Source: Deltaproteobacteria bacterium
GTDB taxonomy: Bacteria > Myxococcota_A > UBA796 > GCA-2862545
Assembly: GCA_006226595.1 (NCBI GenBank)
Contig: SBGP01000082.1
Location: forward strand, 124,001 to 188,000
Direction of reading: 5' to 3'
DNA: 64,000 nucleotides
Positions 1-7,800 of this stretch are shown here, piece by piece (position 1 is the stretch's first letter; each line of letters begins with the position of its first letter). Below the pieces are notes generated by a model. That model was not told where the DNA came from. It made no database searches and was given only the letters and a program-made list of their open reading frames with translations. Made by a program: the position numbers and the translations under genes.

Positions 1-479
1 CAGAATGCATCGGTGGGCACGCCCTGGACCCAGTCGACGGACGTGGCATCCACGCCCTCGGTGGCCTCGAGCATCGCCGAGCAGTTCGCGAGGGTCTCGG
101 CTTCGGTGAAGCCGCTGCTCGCGGAGGTGAGGTACACCCAGGCGCCGGCACCGGAGCGCACGGACTCGCCGATCATGGCCATCCACATCTCGTCCCACAC
201 GTCGGGCGTGCCACCGTTGCTACAGGGCCACTCGACGATCACCGAGTCGATGGGAGCGGTCTCGTTCGCACTCATCACCGGCGCCCCCGCCGAGCGACCG
301 AGCGGCACCCGCGCGAAGCGGTCGGCGAGCGGCTGGGCGAGGAACTCGGCCTCGACCCGGAGCTCGGCATCCTGCCAGGCCTCGGTGGCGCGGGGAGCGT
401 AATCCCGCGCCACGTCGACCTCAGCAGTACAAGCCGTCAACGAGAGCAACACCAGACTCAACGAACGCACAGACATCAT
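1..479 (-). CDS. Partial lipoprotein of unknown function
   Basis: The reading frame is open on the minus strand from ATG 479 to the window edge, so the C-terminus is missing. About 159 codons are visible. The N-terminus (MMSVRSLSLVLLSLTAC) is a lipoprotein signal with lipobox LTAC, so the mature protein should be anchored by its Cys. The mature part is acidic and Trp-containing and has further Cys residues. I recognise no family. An in-frame ATG nine bases upstream (488) is an alternative start; neither has a strong ribosome binding site. The gene faces away from the lipoprotein at 745, with an AT-rich stretch between them that could hold its promoter. Confidence 0.7.
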   Translation of the reverse strand, partial: MMSVRSLSLVLLSLTACTAEVDVARDYAPRATEAWQDAELRVEAEFLAQPLADRFARVPLGRSAGAPVMSANETAPIDSVIVEWPCSNGGTPDVWDEMWMAMIGESVRSGAGAWVYLTSASSGFTEAETLANCSAMLEATEGVDATSVDWVQGVPTDAF

Positions 480-744
480 GTTCACCATCCACGCGGCGCA
501 TCCTAGCCATTCATTTTGAATGCGCAACATTCTTTTTGAAGATCTCGCATGCGGTCGTGTCTGGGTCCGCATGCAGTCCGCGTTCAAGCGATCGACGCGG
601 CGCCCCACCGCGCACCGAGCGATCGTCCCTGCGAGATCTGCATGCACCGGGCGGCAAGGCCCGGATCGCTCGCCAGGCGACTGCGCGATCTGCACGGATG
701 CCGCACACGGGCACGCCCCCGCATGCTGGAGGTGGAGGTTCCCC
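480..744. promoter_or_regulatory. 265-bp intergenic region with AT-rich promoter-like segment and hairpin
   Basis: No convincing gene is seen here. Positions 508-545 are unusually AT-rich for this genome and contain CATTC/GAATG inverted repeats, which fits a promoter region for the minus-strand lipoprotein or the plus-strand gene at 745. A perfect 8-bp inverted repeat (GCATGCGG at 547-554, CCGCATGC at 567-574, 12-nt loop) follows. The open frames across 520-744 have no coding character. Confidence 0.4.
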
Positions 745-1095
745 ATGCGCACCCTCACCCTGCTCGCCGTCCTCGCACTCACCGCGTGTGCCGGAGACGA
801 CGCGGCCCCCCAGGACAGCGGCACCGAGTCGGACACGGACACGGACACCGACGCCGATACGGACACCGACACGGATACCGACGCCGATACGGACACCGAC
901 ACGGATACCGACACCGACACCGAGCCACCACCGCGCACGGCGGCCGGGATGCTCTCACCGGTGACCGCCGCCAGCGAGCTGTCGACGGACAACTACGGGC
1001 TGTCGCTCACCGTCGGCCCCGCAGTGTCCGCACACGACCTCGCCTCCGAGAGCTACCACCTCTCGCTGGGCATTGGTCTCGCGGTTCAGCCCTAG
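745..1095 (+). CDS. Small lipoprotein with Asp-Thr linker and duplicated C-terminal motif
   Basis: The ATG at 745 is preceded by GGAGGTGGAGG. The 116-residue product starts with a lipoprotein signal (MRTLTLLAVLALTAC). A roughly 40-residue linker of alternating Asp and Thr/Ala follows (about residues 29-64). The short C-terminal domain holds two imperfect copies of a 20-residue unit ending NYGLSLTVGPAV and SYHLSLGIGLAV. DT-rich linkers recur in other lipoproteins of this window (27436-28443 and 40615-42741), so this looks like a shared way of projecting domains from the outer membrane. The linker DNA is a GACACG/GACACC/GACGCC hexamer microsatellite, so its length may vary. Function is unknown. 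Confidence 0.75.
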   Translation: MRTLTLLAVLALTACAGDDAAPQDSGTESDTDTDTDADTDTDTDTDADTDTDTDTDTDTEPPPRTAAGMLSPVTAASELSTDNYGLSLTVGPAVSAHDLASESYHLSLGIGLAVQP

Positions 1096-1164
1096 CCGCG
1101 GAATCCGTGTGAGTGCGTAGCGCGAGCGCTCTCGCGGACTTACGCTTCCTCGCTGGGAGGCGTT

Positions 1165-2397
1165 GTGCGGCATCTGGTGATCATGAGCGACATCGAGATG
1201 GGTGCCGGCGGACTCACCGACGACTTCCCGTACTCGCAGTGGCTGGGAGCCCGGCTGCTCGCCTATGCGGACCAGGCCGGTGAAGACGAGCTGTTCGTCG
1301 TCTTCAACGGCGACACCTTCGACTTCCTCAAGACCGCGGTCAACGGCGAGTACCCGACGCGCATCACGGCGCAGGTGGCGCTGGCGAAGCTGGCGCAGGT
1401 GCAGGCGGCTCATCCGCACTTCTTCCGCGCGGTGAAGGCCATCCTCGAGGACACTCGCGGCCCGCGACGCGTCGCCTTCCTGCTCGGCAACCACGACATG
1501 GAGCTGGCCTTCGCGAAGGTCCAGCGTGAGATCCGCGACGCGGTGGGCCCGGCCGAGTTTCCGGGGTTCAGCCTCGACGTCGGTGACCTGCACATCGAGC
1601 ACGGCCAGCAAGCCGACGGCATGTTCACCGTGGACCCGGAAGAGGTGTTCGTGCTCCACGATGGCGAGCCCGTCCTCTCGCTCCCCTGGGGCGCGGTGGC
1701 GCTGCTCGACGTCGCCCTGCCGCTGCAGCACCGGCTGCACGAGCTCGACCGCATCAAGCCGCGCAACAAGGTGCTCGAGATCGTGCCCGAGGTGAAGGAC
1801 CTGCTGGTCAACGCCTACTGGAACTACTGGACCCGCGACTGGTGGTCCGACTACTGGAACGGCGCCGACCCGAACAAGCGCATCAGCTGGACGATGATCC
1901 GCGACGTGACCTACCGCCTGGGCACACTGGACACGGATCTCAGCGTGGGCGACGTGCACAAGCAGCTGGTTCGGCAGGCCTTCGGCCCGAAGGTGTGCAT
2001 CATCGGCCACCTGCACCAGCCCGCGCTGTGGACCTGGCTCGACCGACGGGTGCTGTACACCGGCTGCCTCCGCGACGAGTTCGTGATGGACCCGGATGGT
2101 GGCGTGAGCCGACGCATGCCGAAGAGCTGGGCCGTGGTGCGCATGGACGGCGACAAGGTGCTCGCCGCCGACCTCGTCGAGGACGAGGGACCGCCGGTCC
2201 GTGAGGGACAGGTATTCGCGCACGTGCGAGACGTGCTGCCCCGCATCCGCGACCTGATCTGCACGCCGGAGGAACTCGCGGCGATGAACCTGGGCGAGCA
2301 GGACCAGCGCACCCGCGAGGCCGTGGCCGTCGCCGCCGGCGAGCCGCTGCCTGGTCCTCGCAGCCGCCGCGGACCCGACAGTCCGCACAGCTCGTAG
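1165..2397 (+). CDS. Calcineurin-like metallophosphoesterase
   Basis: A GTG at 1165 follows GGGAGG at 1155-1160. The 410-residue product carries the metallophosphoesterase signature motifs in order: SDIEMG (about residues 8-13, in place of the usual SDxH), FNGDTFDF (about 48), LLGNHDME (about 110), an IEHG segment (about 149) and GHLHQP (about 278). These supply ligands for a dinuclear metal centre. Spacing and the GDxxDF/GNHD pair resemble LpxH-type and related phosphoesterases, but the protein is longer than LpxH (about 240 residues). The substrate is therefore open. There is no signal peptide, so it is probably cytoplasmic. The MarR gene lies convergent immediately downstream. Confidence 0.85.
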   Translation: MRHLVIMSDIEMGAGGLTDDFPYSQWLGARLLAYADQAGEDELFVVFNGDTFDFLKTAVNGEYPTRITAQVALAKLAQVQAAHPHFFRAVKAILEDTRGPRRVAFLLGNHDMELAFAKVQREIRDAVGPAEFPGFSLDVGDLHIEHGQQADGMFTVDPEEVFVLHDGEPVLSLPWGAVALLDVALPLQHRLHELDRIKPRNKVLEIVPEVKDLLVNAYWNYWTRDWWSDYWNGADPNKRISWTMIRDVTYRLGTLDTDLSVGDVHKQLVRQAFGPKVCIIGHLHQPALWTWLDRRVLYTGCLRDEFVMDPDGGVSRRMPKSWAVVRMDGDKVLAADLVEDEGPPVREGQVFAHVRDVLPRIRDLICTPEELAAMNLGEQDQRTREAVAVAAGEPLPGPRSRRGPDSPHSS

Positions 2398-2400
2398 GGC

Positions 2401-2820
2401 CTAGGCGAGCAGCCCCTCGACTCGCTCGAGCAACTCGGCCAGCGACCCTGCATCCAGGCTGCCCTCCAGGCTCGGCCCGAGCTCGCTCGCCACCGACGGG
2501 GGAAGTGCCCTGGCCCGCTCGAGACCGTCCTGGGTGAGCACCAGCGTGACCTTGCGACGGTCAGCCTCGACGCGCTCGCGGCGCAGCAGCCCGTCGCGCT
2601 CGAGACGGTCGACGATGCCCGTGATCGTCGAGGGGCGCAGACCCATCGACTTCGCGAGAGCCACTGGTGAAGCGCATCCATCAGCGAGCAGGCGAAGCGC
2701 GCGGACCTGAGGTGCGGTCAGCTGGTGGTCTCGGGCCACGCTGCGCTCCCGCTCGTCGAGACGGGCGCCGATGCGCGCCAGTGTGGCAAGCGCGCGCTTG
2801 CCAGCTCCCTCTTCGACCAT
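2401..2820 (-). CDS. MarR-family transcriptional regulator
   Basis: The product is a winged-helix regulator of 139 residues. It has the MarR core: a dimerisation helix, then the helix-turn-helix around VALAKSMGLRPSTITGIVDR, and a wing with RRERVEADRRKVTLVLT. I place the start at ATG 2820 because GGAGGA lies about 7 bases upstream. An in-frame GTG at 2844 would add eight residues. A near-perfect 18-bp palindrome at 2863-2880, in its promoter region, is the likely operator and implies autoregulation. No efflux or catabolic partner gene is adjacent, so the ligand cannot be guessed. Confidence 0.9.
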   Translation of the reverse strand: MVEEGAGKRALATLARIGARLDERERSVARDHQLTAPQVRALRLLADGCASPVALAKSMGLRPSTITGIVDRLERDGLLRRERVEADRRKVTLVLTQDGLERARALPPSVASELGPSLEGSLDAGSLAELLERVEGLLA

Positions 2821-2862
2821 CGTTCCTCCGCGGTCACTTGACACGTATCTTATCAGGCCGTA

Positions 2863-2880
2863 TATTTAGTGCACGAAATA
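2863..2880. promoter_or_regulatory. Putative MarR operator palindrome
   Basis: TATTTAGTGCACGAAATA is an 18-bp inverted repeat with one mismatched pair, centred on GTGCAC. It lies 43-60 bp upstream of the MarR start in an AT-rich stretch. Size, symmetry and position fit a MarR dimer site. It could also affect transcription to the right, toward the infC operon. Confidence 0.55.
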
Positions 2881-3027
2881 CTCCAGCACAAACAAGCTGA
2901 CGCCTCGTGCCCGCACGCGCACGAGACTCGCTTCGCCGGAGGTCAGGTTTCAGCCGCTGGCTGATTGCGCGCCGAGGACGTCGATGGGTCGACGCCCTCG
3001 CGCTTCAACCCTACAAGGAGGCCCGCC

Positions 3028-3255
3028 ATCGAGGTCCAGACCCGTCCCAATCCGTATTCGCTGCCCACCCGACGTTACGCCGTGCACGCCGGCGGAGAGT
3101 CCGAAGTCGTCGCTGGCCGCGACGCCGCCGTTCGACGCGCCAAGGAGCTTTCCCGAGCTCGTGGACGCGCCCGAGTCGAAGGCAAGGACACCCGCATGGA
3201 GATGCACTTCACGAAGGGCTACCTCGCCAAGTTCCGCTTCGACTCGCGCCGATAG
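3028..3255 (+). CDS. Small basic DUF2188-like protein with apparent ATC start
   Basis: An AAGGAGG ribosome binding site at 3015-3021 is followed at ideal spacing by an ATC codon at 3028 opening a 75-residue frame. No ATG, GTG or TTG is suitably placed; the nearest in-frame upstream option is TTG 2965, which would add low-quality sequence. The product begins IEVQTRPNPYSLPTRRYAVH. It has the short pattern of a DUF2188-like fold: a Tyr-Val strand, a Gly turn, an Ala-rich helix with AAVRRAKELSRARGRARV, and a final strand. It heads an apparent operon with a second such protein and infC. IF3 itself rejects non-canonical starts, so an ATC cistron here could make the operon sensitive to IF3 level (inference). 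Confidence 0.55.
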   Translation: MEVQTRPNPYSLPTRRYAVHAGGESEVVAGRDAAVRRAKELSRARGRARVEGKDTRMEMHFTKGYLAKFRFDSRR

Positions 3256-3263
3256 GAGGGCAG

Positions 3264-3650
3264 ATGTTCAACAAGAGACCCTCCGCCCGCTACAGCCTTC
3301 AGGGCCTTCCGCGACTGCGAAGCCGGCGCCGCGCTGACCGCCGCAACGCGCGCCGCGAAGCCAGAGAAGATGTGCGCAGCCAGACCGCCGCCGGTCCGAT
3401 GACGCACATCACCGAGGACACGCCGCAGGAGCCGCCGACGATCGAGGCGATGCGCGTCGTACCGCACGAAGATGGATGGGCCCTCGAGGTCGACGACATC
3501 GACGAGCCCGCCTGGGTCGTGTCGACGAAGAAGACGGCCGTGGCCAGCGCCAAGGAGAACGCGCGCTTCCACCATGCCGTGCTCTCCGTGCACACCAAGG
3601 ATGGCCAGGTCCAGCGGACCTTCGACTATGGCGATGCTCATGCGTCGTAG
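3264..3650 (+). CDS. DUF2188-domain protein
   Basis: ATG 3264 lies 4 bases after AGGAGGG, only 8 bp beyond the preceding gene. The 128-residue product has an Arg-rich N-terminal 45 residues. A C-terminal DUF2188-type domain follows (about residues 58-125), with WALEVDDIDEPAWVVSTKKT, an Ala/Lys helix, and a last strand with HTKDGQVQRTFDYG. Its 3' end overlaps the start of infC, which suggests translational coupling. An internal ATG (residue 46, MTHITED) could be an alternative start that drops the basic segment. Such domains are common and functionally uncharacterised. Confidence 0.7.
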   Translation: MFNKRPSARYSLQGLPRLRSRRRADRRNARREAREDVRSQTAAGPMTHITEDTPQEPPTIEAMRVVPHEDGWALEVDDIDEPAWVVSTKKTAVASAKENARFHHAVLSVHTKDGQVQRTFDYGDAHAS

Positions 3651-4176
3651 GCGTTCCCGTCCCGTTCCCGCCCGTCGCGACGACCCGTCGGTCAACCACG
3701 GCATCCGCGCTCCGCGCGTGCTGTTGGTCGACGAAGAAGGCCGTCGCCTCGGAGAGTTCCTCACGCCGGACGCCGTCGAGCTCGCCAAGTCGCGAGAGCT
3801 CGACCTGGTGCTGGTCGCCGCCGGCGCGAGCCCGCCCGTGGCCCGCATCGCCGACTGGGGCCGCATGAAGTACGAGCGCAAGAAGAAGGCCTCGAACTCG
3901 ACCGCCCGCGAGTCCAAGCTCAAGGAACTCAAGGTCCGTCCGAAGACCGACGACCACGACCTCTCCGTGAAGATCAAGCGCGCCGAGCGCTTCCTCGCCC
4001 GCGGTGACCGCGTGAAGGTCAGCGTGTGGTTCCGAGGCCGCGAGCACGCCCACCACGAGATCGGTGCACAGCAGTGCTACCGCATCGCCGACGCGGTGGA
4101 CGAGATCGCCAGCATCGAGACCCCTCCCCGCATGGAGGGTCGACGGATGCACATGGTGCTCGCGCCCGACAGCTAG
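3628..4176 (+). CDS. infC: Translation initiation factor IF-3
   Basis: The protein aligns by eye with IF3 along its length. The N-domain has VNHGIRAPRVLLVDEEGRRL and PPVARIADWGRMKYERKKK. The C-domain has KELKVRPKTDDHDLSVKIKR, RVKVSVWFRGREHAH and PPRMEGRRMHMVLAP. IF3 binds the 30S subunit, blocks premature 50S joining and checks start codons. Three in-frame ATGs (3628, 3634, 3640) all overlap the preceding gene, so the exact start is uncertain. Unlike most bacteria, rpmI and rplT do not follow. The neighbours are small DUF2188-like genes and a gene of unknown function, so this may be a second IF3 copy or a relocated infC. There is no C-terminal extension of the Myxococcus type. Confidence 0.93.
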   Translation: MAMLMRRRRSRPVPARRDDPSVNHGIRAPRVLLVDEEGRRLGEFLTPDAVELAKSRELDLVLVAAGASPPVARIADWGRMKYERKKKASNSTARESKLKELKVRPKTDDHDLSVKIKRAERFLARGDRVKVSVWFRGREHAHHEIGAQQCYRIADAVDEIASIETPPRMEGRRMHMVLAPDS

Positions 4177-4275
4177 GCCGCAGGCCCGTCGTCATCAAGC
4201 ATCGGCGTCCCCCAGGGGACGCCTCCCCGACCGCCCACGCCGTGGTGCTGGGCCGTCGTGCAAGGAGATTCCGCC

Positions 4276-5295
4276 ATGGCCAATGCCCAAGGCAAGCAGC
4301 TCGAGCTGCCCAACCAGCTGCCGAGCCCGAACACCATGGACCCCGAAGAGCGCCTGTTCCGGCACGAGAAGAAGCCGGACTGGGGTGTCGGACTGTGGGT
4401 CCACGAAGAGAAGAAGCGCCGCCGCCTGCGATTCGAGGACGGCGAGATGCGGGCCTTCCGCAAGGGCTTCTACCACCTGCTCATCCCGGTCGACTCGACC
4501 CGCGTCGACGTGGATGCCGTGTTCGAGCGCATCGTCGCCGACCACGAGATCCTCGCCGCGGAGGCACGCGATACCAAGCCCGCGAAGCCGCCGGTCATGA
4601 GCTTCGAGGAACAGCTCCTCGTGTTCAACGAGCTCTACCCCCAGGGCTTCCAGGACCCGGACTACCTCGACGCCTACCGCTCGCCCGCCGAGGGTCGCAC
4701 CTCGCGCAAGAGCCACGTGGACGCAGCTATCGCTCGCGCCAAGGAGAACCTGGCCCAGCCGGTTCTCTCCAGAGCCCTCGAGGAAGGGCGCGGTACGGAC
4801 GTGCACCAGGCGGTCATCGCGCTGCTCGACGGCACGTCGCTCGTGAAGCCGGCGCGGCTCAAGCTGTTCGCGAACCTGCCTGAGTCCGACCACTTCGTCT
4901 TCGCCGAGTCGCTGTACCAGCTGCTTCACAGCGAGGCCCGCTACCGCGAGCGCTTCGAGCAGTGGCTGCGAAACACCCGCAAGCTCAGCGGCGCCGACGT
5001 GAGCTGGCCGCTGGCCACCGTGCTTCCAGCCCTGCTGCGCCCCGAGCGTCACGTCGTGATCAAGGCGAGGGTGTTCTCGCTGCAGGCCCGAGCTCTGGCG
5101 CCCGACCAGCGGGTGAAGAAGATCCCGAGCCGTCGCGGCTATCGCAAGGGTCGACGCATCGCGCTGGCGACGCAGAAGGCGCTGGAGAACGCGGGACTCG
5201 AGCCGCGTGACCTGTTCGACGTGTCGAACTTCATCTGGGAGACGCTGCGGCCGAAGGGCCGCAAGGTACTCGAGACGCTGAAGGGGTCCGCATGA
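4276..5295 (+). CDS. Conserved hypothetical protein in the infC-NYN cluster
   Basis: ATG 4276 follows CAAGGAGATTCC. The 339-residue soluble product starts with a short segment (about residues 28-70, WGVGLWVHEEKKRRRLRFED) resembling the small beta-barrel (DUF3553/CarD-like) used by proteins that bind polymerase or nucleic acid. The remainder is helical, and the C-terminal third is rich in basic residues (KKIPSRRGYRKGRR). Its last four bases overlap the start of the NYN gene (ATGA), so the two are translationally coupled. The company of IF3 and a NYN-domain protein suggests an RNA-linked role. I recognise no catalytic motif. Confidence 0.7.
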   Translation: MANAQGKQLELPNQLPSPNTMDPEERLFRHEKKPDWGVGLWVHEEKKRRRLRFEDGEMRAFRKGFYHLLIPVDSTRVDVDAVFERIVADHEILAAEARDTKPAKPPVMSFEEQLLVFNELYPQGFQDPDYLDAYRSPAEGRTSRKSHVDAAIARAKENLAQPVLSRALEEGRGTDVHQAVIALLDGTSLVKPARLKLFANLPESDHFVFAESLYQLLHSEARYRERFEQWLRNTRKLSGADVSWPLATVLPALLRPERHVVIKARVFSLQARALAPDQRVKKIPSRRGYRKGRRIALATQKALENAGLEPRDLFDVSNFIWETLRPKGRKVLETLKGSA

Positions 5296-6020
5296 AACCC
5301 GTGAACATCGCGGTCCTCGTGGACTTCGAGAACGTGGCCATCGGCGCCCGTGACGCGAAGCTCGAGCCCTTCGACATCGAGCGCGTGCTCGAGCGCCTGC
5401 TCGACAAGGGCAAGGTCATCGTGAAGCGCGCCTACAGCGACTGGGCGCGGTACGCGTCGTCGCGGAAGGGACTACACGAGGCGGGCTTCGAGCTCGTCGA
5501 GGTCCCTCACGTCAGCTACAGCGGCAAGAACTCTGCGGACATCCGCATGGCCGTGGATGCCGTGGACATGTCGCATGTGATGCCGCACATCGACCTGTTC
5601 GCGATCATCAGTGGTGACAGCGACTTCTCGCCCCTTGTCGGCAAGCTCCGCGCGAACGACAAGGAGGTGCTCGGCGTCGGCGTGCGCGACTCGACGAGTC
5701 GCCTGCTGGTCGAGTCCTGCGACGAGTTCTTGTTCTACGACGACCTCGTGGAGCGCCCGAAGGAACACTCCGACAAGGACCCCGCCGAGGCGCTGCAGAT
5801 GGTGCTCAACACCGCCTCTGCGCTCATCGCCGACCGGGGCGAACCGGTGTGGGGAAGCCACGTGAAGCAGGTGCTCAAGCGAAAGCGACCGCACTTCGCC
5901 GAGCGACGCTACGGCTACAAGAGCTTCAACGACCTCCTCGAGGACCTGCAGGTTCAAGGCTCGATGGAGATGCGCAAGGACGAGCGCAGCGGCGGCTACG
6001 TGGTCACCTCGGCCGCCTGA
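5292..6020 (+). CDS. NYN-domain protein with C-terminal OST-HTH/LOTUS domain
   Basis: The 242-residue product opens with the NYN/LabA (DUF88) PIN-like nuclease fold. Acidic residues sit at the expected sites: VLVDFENV (about residues 8-15), YSDWARY, NSADIRMAVDA and IISGDSDFSPLV. A C-terminal domain (about 165-240) with WGSHVKQVLKRKRPHFAERRYGYKSFNDLL fits an OST-HTH/LOTUS RNA-binding module. This architecture is known from LabA-like proteins and is thought to act on RNA. It is coupled to the preceding gene by an ATGA overlap and ends the infC-headed cluster. Confidence 0.88.
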   Translation: MKPVNIAVLVDFENVAIGARDAKLEPFDIERVLERLLDKGKVIVKRAYSDWARYASSRKGLHEAGFELVEVPHVSYSGKNSADIRMAVDAVDMSHVMPHIDLFAIISGDSDFSPLVGKLRANDKEVLGVGVRDSTSRLLVESCDEFLFYDDLVERPKEHSDKDPAEALQMVLNTASALIADRGEPVWGSHVKQVLKRKRPHFAERRYGYKSFNDLLEDLQVQGSMEMRKDERSGGYVVTSAA

Positions 6021-6098
6021 TCCAGGCATGGGGAGTTTCCCCATGCCTTTGGTGGCCGATCACGATGATACCGTATTCATCGGCATCTCAGACCCATG

Positions 6099-6250
6099 GG
6101 GTCTGACCCTCCCCTGGGGTCAGACCCCCCTGGGGGGTCAGAGCCACCTCCGGGGTCAGACCCACCTCCGGGGTCAGAGCCACCCGCGGGGTCAGACCCA
6201 CCTCCGGGGTCAGAGCCACCTCCGGGGTCAGACCCACCTGCAGGGTCAGC
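6099..6250. repeat. 18-bp tandem repeat array with palindromic core
   Basis: A unit containing GGGGTCAGAC or GGGGTCAGAG recurs at an exact 18-bp period: 6116, 6134, 6152, 6170, 6188, 6206 and 6224, with a degenerate eighth copy at about 6242. Copies mostly alternate between GACCC and GAGCC. A first unit at about 6099-6111 is inverted (GGGGTCTGACC). GGGTCAGACCC and GGGTCTGACCC are near-palindromic, so the array can fold or bind a dimeric protein repeatedly. Because 18 is a multiple of three, several frames stay open across it (for example 6028-6294 on the plus strand), but I do not regard them as genes. Confidence 0.85.
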
Positions 6251-6348
6251 CCCCCCGAACATCCCGTGCGGACCCCTTCTCCCGAGATGCGTAGCATCTG
6301 ACAACTGTTTGCACATGTTCGGTTCGAGGAGTCGCGCTAGATGAGCGC

Positions 6349-7797
6349 ATGACTCCCGCCATCGCCACGCTCCGCGTCTACTCCACCGGCGACCTCCGCG
6401 AGGACGGCGACTACGTCGTGTACTGGATGATCGCCGCACGCCGCACGCACTACAGCCACGCACTGCAGCACGCCGCGCACCTGTGCGAGGCACTCGGCAA
6501 GCCCCTGGTGGTGCTGGAGGCGATTCGCGCCGACTCCCGCTGGGCCAGCGAGCGCGTGCACCGCTACGTGATCCAGGGAATGGCCGACAACGCCGCCCGC
6601 TTCGCGGACAAGGGCGTCGCCTATCACCCCTACGTCGAGCCGAGCCACGGTGACGGCACGGGCTTGCTCGAAGCCCTCGCCGAGCGGGCGTGTCTGGTCG
6701 TCACCGACACCTTCCCCTCGCACTTCCTGCCGCGCATGGTCGCGGCCGTACGCGAACGCCTGGACGTGCGCCTCGACGAAGTCGACGGCAACGGCGTCAT
6801 CCCGCTGCGGGCGCCGGATCGCGACTTCACCGTCGCCCACAGCTTCCGCCGCTGGCTCCAGAAGAACGTCGCCGAGCTCTGGGACCCGCCGGTCGCCGAC
6901 CCGCTCACCCGAGCCACCGCCGGCGCCACGATTCCGGGCGCGGTCCGAGAGCGCTGGCCCGCCTTCGCCGACGGCTCCCCCACCGGCGACGAGCCCCTCC
7001 CCGCTCCGCTAGCCGCCTCACTCGCGGGCACACCCGGCCCCATCCCGGAGCGCGGTGGCCCCGCCGCCGCCCGCGAGGCCTGGCGCACGTTCTGGGAAGG
7101 CAAGTTCGAGCGCTATCACGAAGACCGCTCCCACCCCGACGACGGCGTACAGAGCGGGCTCTCGGGCTGGTTGCACTTCGGACACCTCGGCGTCCACGAG
7201 GTCCTCGCCGACGTCCTCGCCGACTGGGACCCAGCGACGGCCCGCAAAGCGACCGGCAAGCGCGAGGGCTGGTGGGGTCTGCCCGAGGCGTCCGAGGCCT
7301 TCCTCGACGAGATCCTCACCTGGCGTGAGATCGGCTACATCCAGGCCTTTCGCGAGGGCGAGAACTTCGCCCACTACCAGAGCCTGCCGGCTTGGGCGCG
7401 CGAGAGCCTGGCCGAGCATGCAGGCGACCCCCGCGAGGTCTACACCCTGGAGCAGCTGGCCGAATCCCGCACCGACGACGTGCTGTGGAACGCCGCCCAG
7501 CGTGAGCTCGTGCGCACGGGCCGCATCCACAATGCCCTGCGCATGCTGTGGGGCAAGAAGGTGCTCCAGTGGACCGCCTCTCCACAGCAGGCCTTCGCGT
7601 TCCTGGTGGAGCTCAACAATCGCTACGCCATCGACGGGCGCAACCCGAACTCGTACAGCGGCATCGGCTGGGTGCTCGGCCGCTTCGACCGCGCGTGGGG
7701 CCCGGAAAGGCCTATCTTCGGCAAGGTCCGCTACATGACCAGCGACTCGGCCCGCCGAAAGTGGCGGGTCAAGCAGTACCTCAGCCGCTTTGGCTGA
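6349..7797 (+). CDS. Class II CPD photolyase
   Basis: The 482-residue product matches class II deoxyribodipyrimidine photolyases. It has YWMIAARRTHYSHAL near the start, SGLSGWLHFGHLGVHEV, the FAD-region blocks WREIGYIQAF and HNALRMLWGKKVLQW, and the conserved DGRNPNSYSGIGWVLGRFDR followed by PIFGKVRYM. It uses FADH- and blue light to split cyclobutane pyrimidine dimers. Length is typical. The start is ATG 6349; a nearby ATG at 6341 is out of frame. The 18-bp repeat array lies just upstream and could affect its expression. A convergent nitroreductase gene begins 4 bp after its stop. Confidence 0.95.
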   Translation: MTPAIATLRVYSTGDLREDGDYVVYWMIAARRTHYSHALQHAAHLCEALGKPLVVLEAIRADSRWASERVHRYVIQGMADNAARFADKGVAYHPYVEPSHGDGTGLLEALAERACLVVTDTFPSHFLPRMVAAVRERLDVRLDEVDGNGVIPLRAPDRDFTVAHSFRRWLQKNVAELWDPPVADPLTRATAGATIPGAVRERWPAFADGSPTGDEPLPAPLAASLAGTPGPIPERGGPAAAREAWRTFWEGKFERYHEDRSHPDDGVQSGLSGWLHFGHLGVHEVLADVLADWDPATARKATGKREGWWGLPEASEAFLDEILTWREIGYIQAFREGENFAHYQSLPAWARESLAEHAGDPREVYTLEQLAESRTDDVLWNAAQRELVRTGRIHNALRMLWGKKVLQWTASPQQAFAFLVELNNRYAIDGRNPNSYSGIGWVLGRFDRAWGPERPIFGKVRYMTSDSARRKWRVKQYLSRFG

Positions 7798-7800
7798 TCG

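Noticed and set aside
955-2388. Long minus-strand open frame opposite the metallophosphoesterase
   Set aside because: The plus strand has all metallophosphoesterase motifs; the antisense frame is low-complexity His/Val/Arg sequence typical of GC-rich shadows.
6099-6250. Possible CRISPR array
   Set aside because: Units are contiguous 18-mers with no unique spacers and no cas genes nearby.
6028-6294. Open frame through the 18-bp repeats encoding a six-residue repeat
   Set aside because: Several frames on both strands are equally open because the period is a multiple of three; no ribosome binding site or conserved flank.
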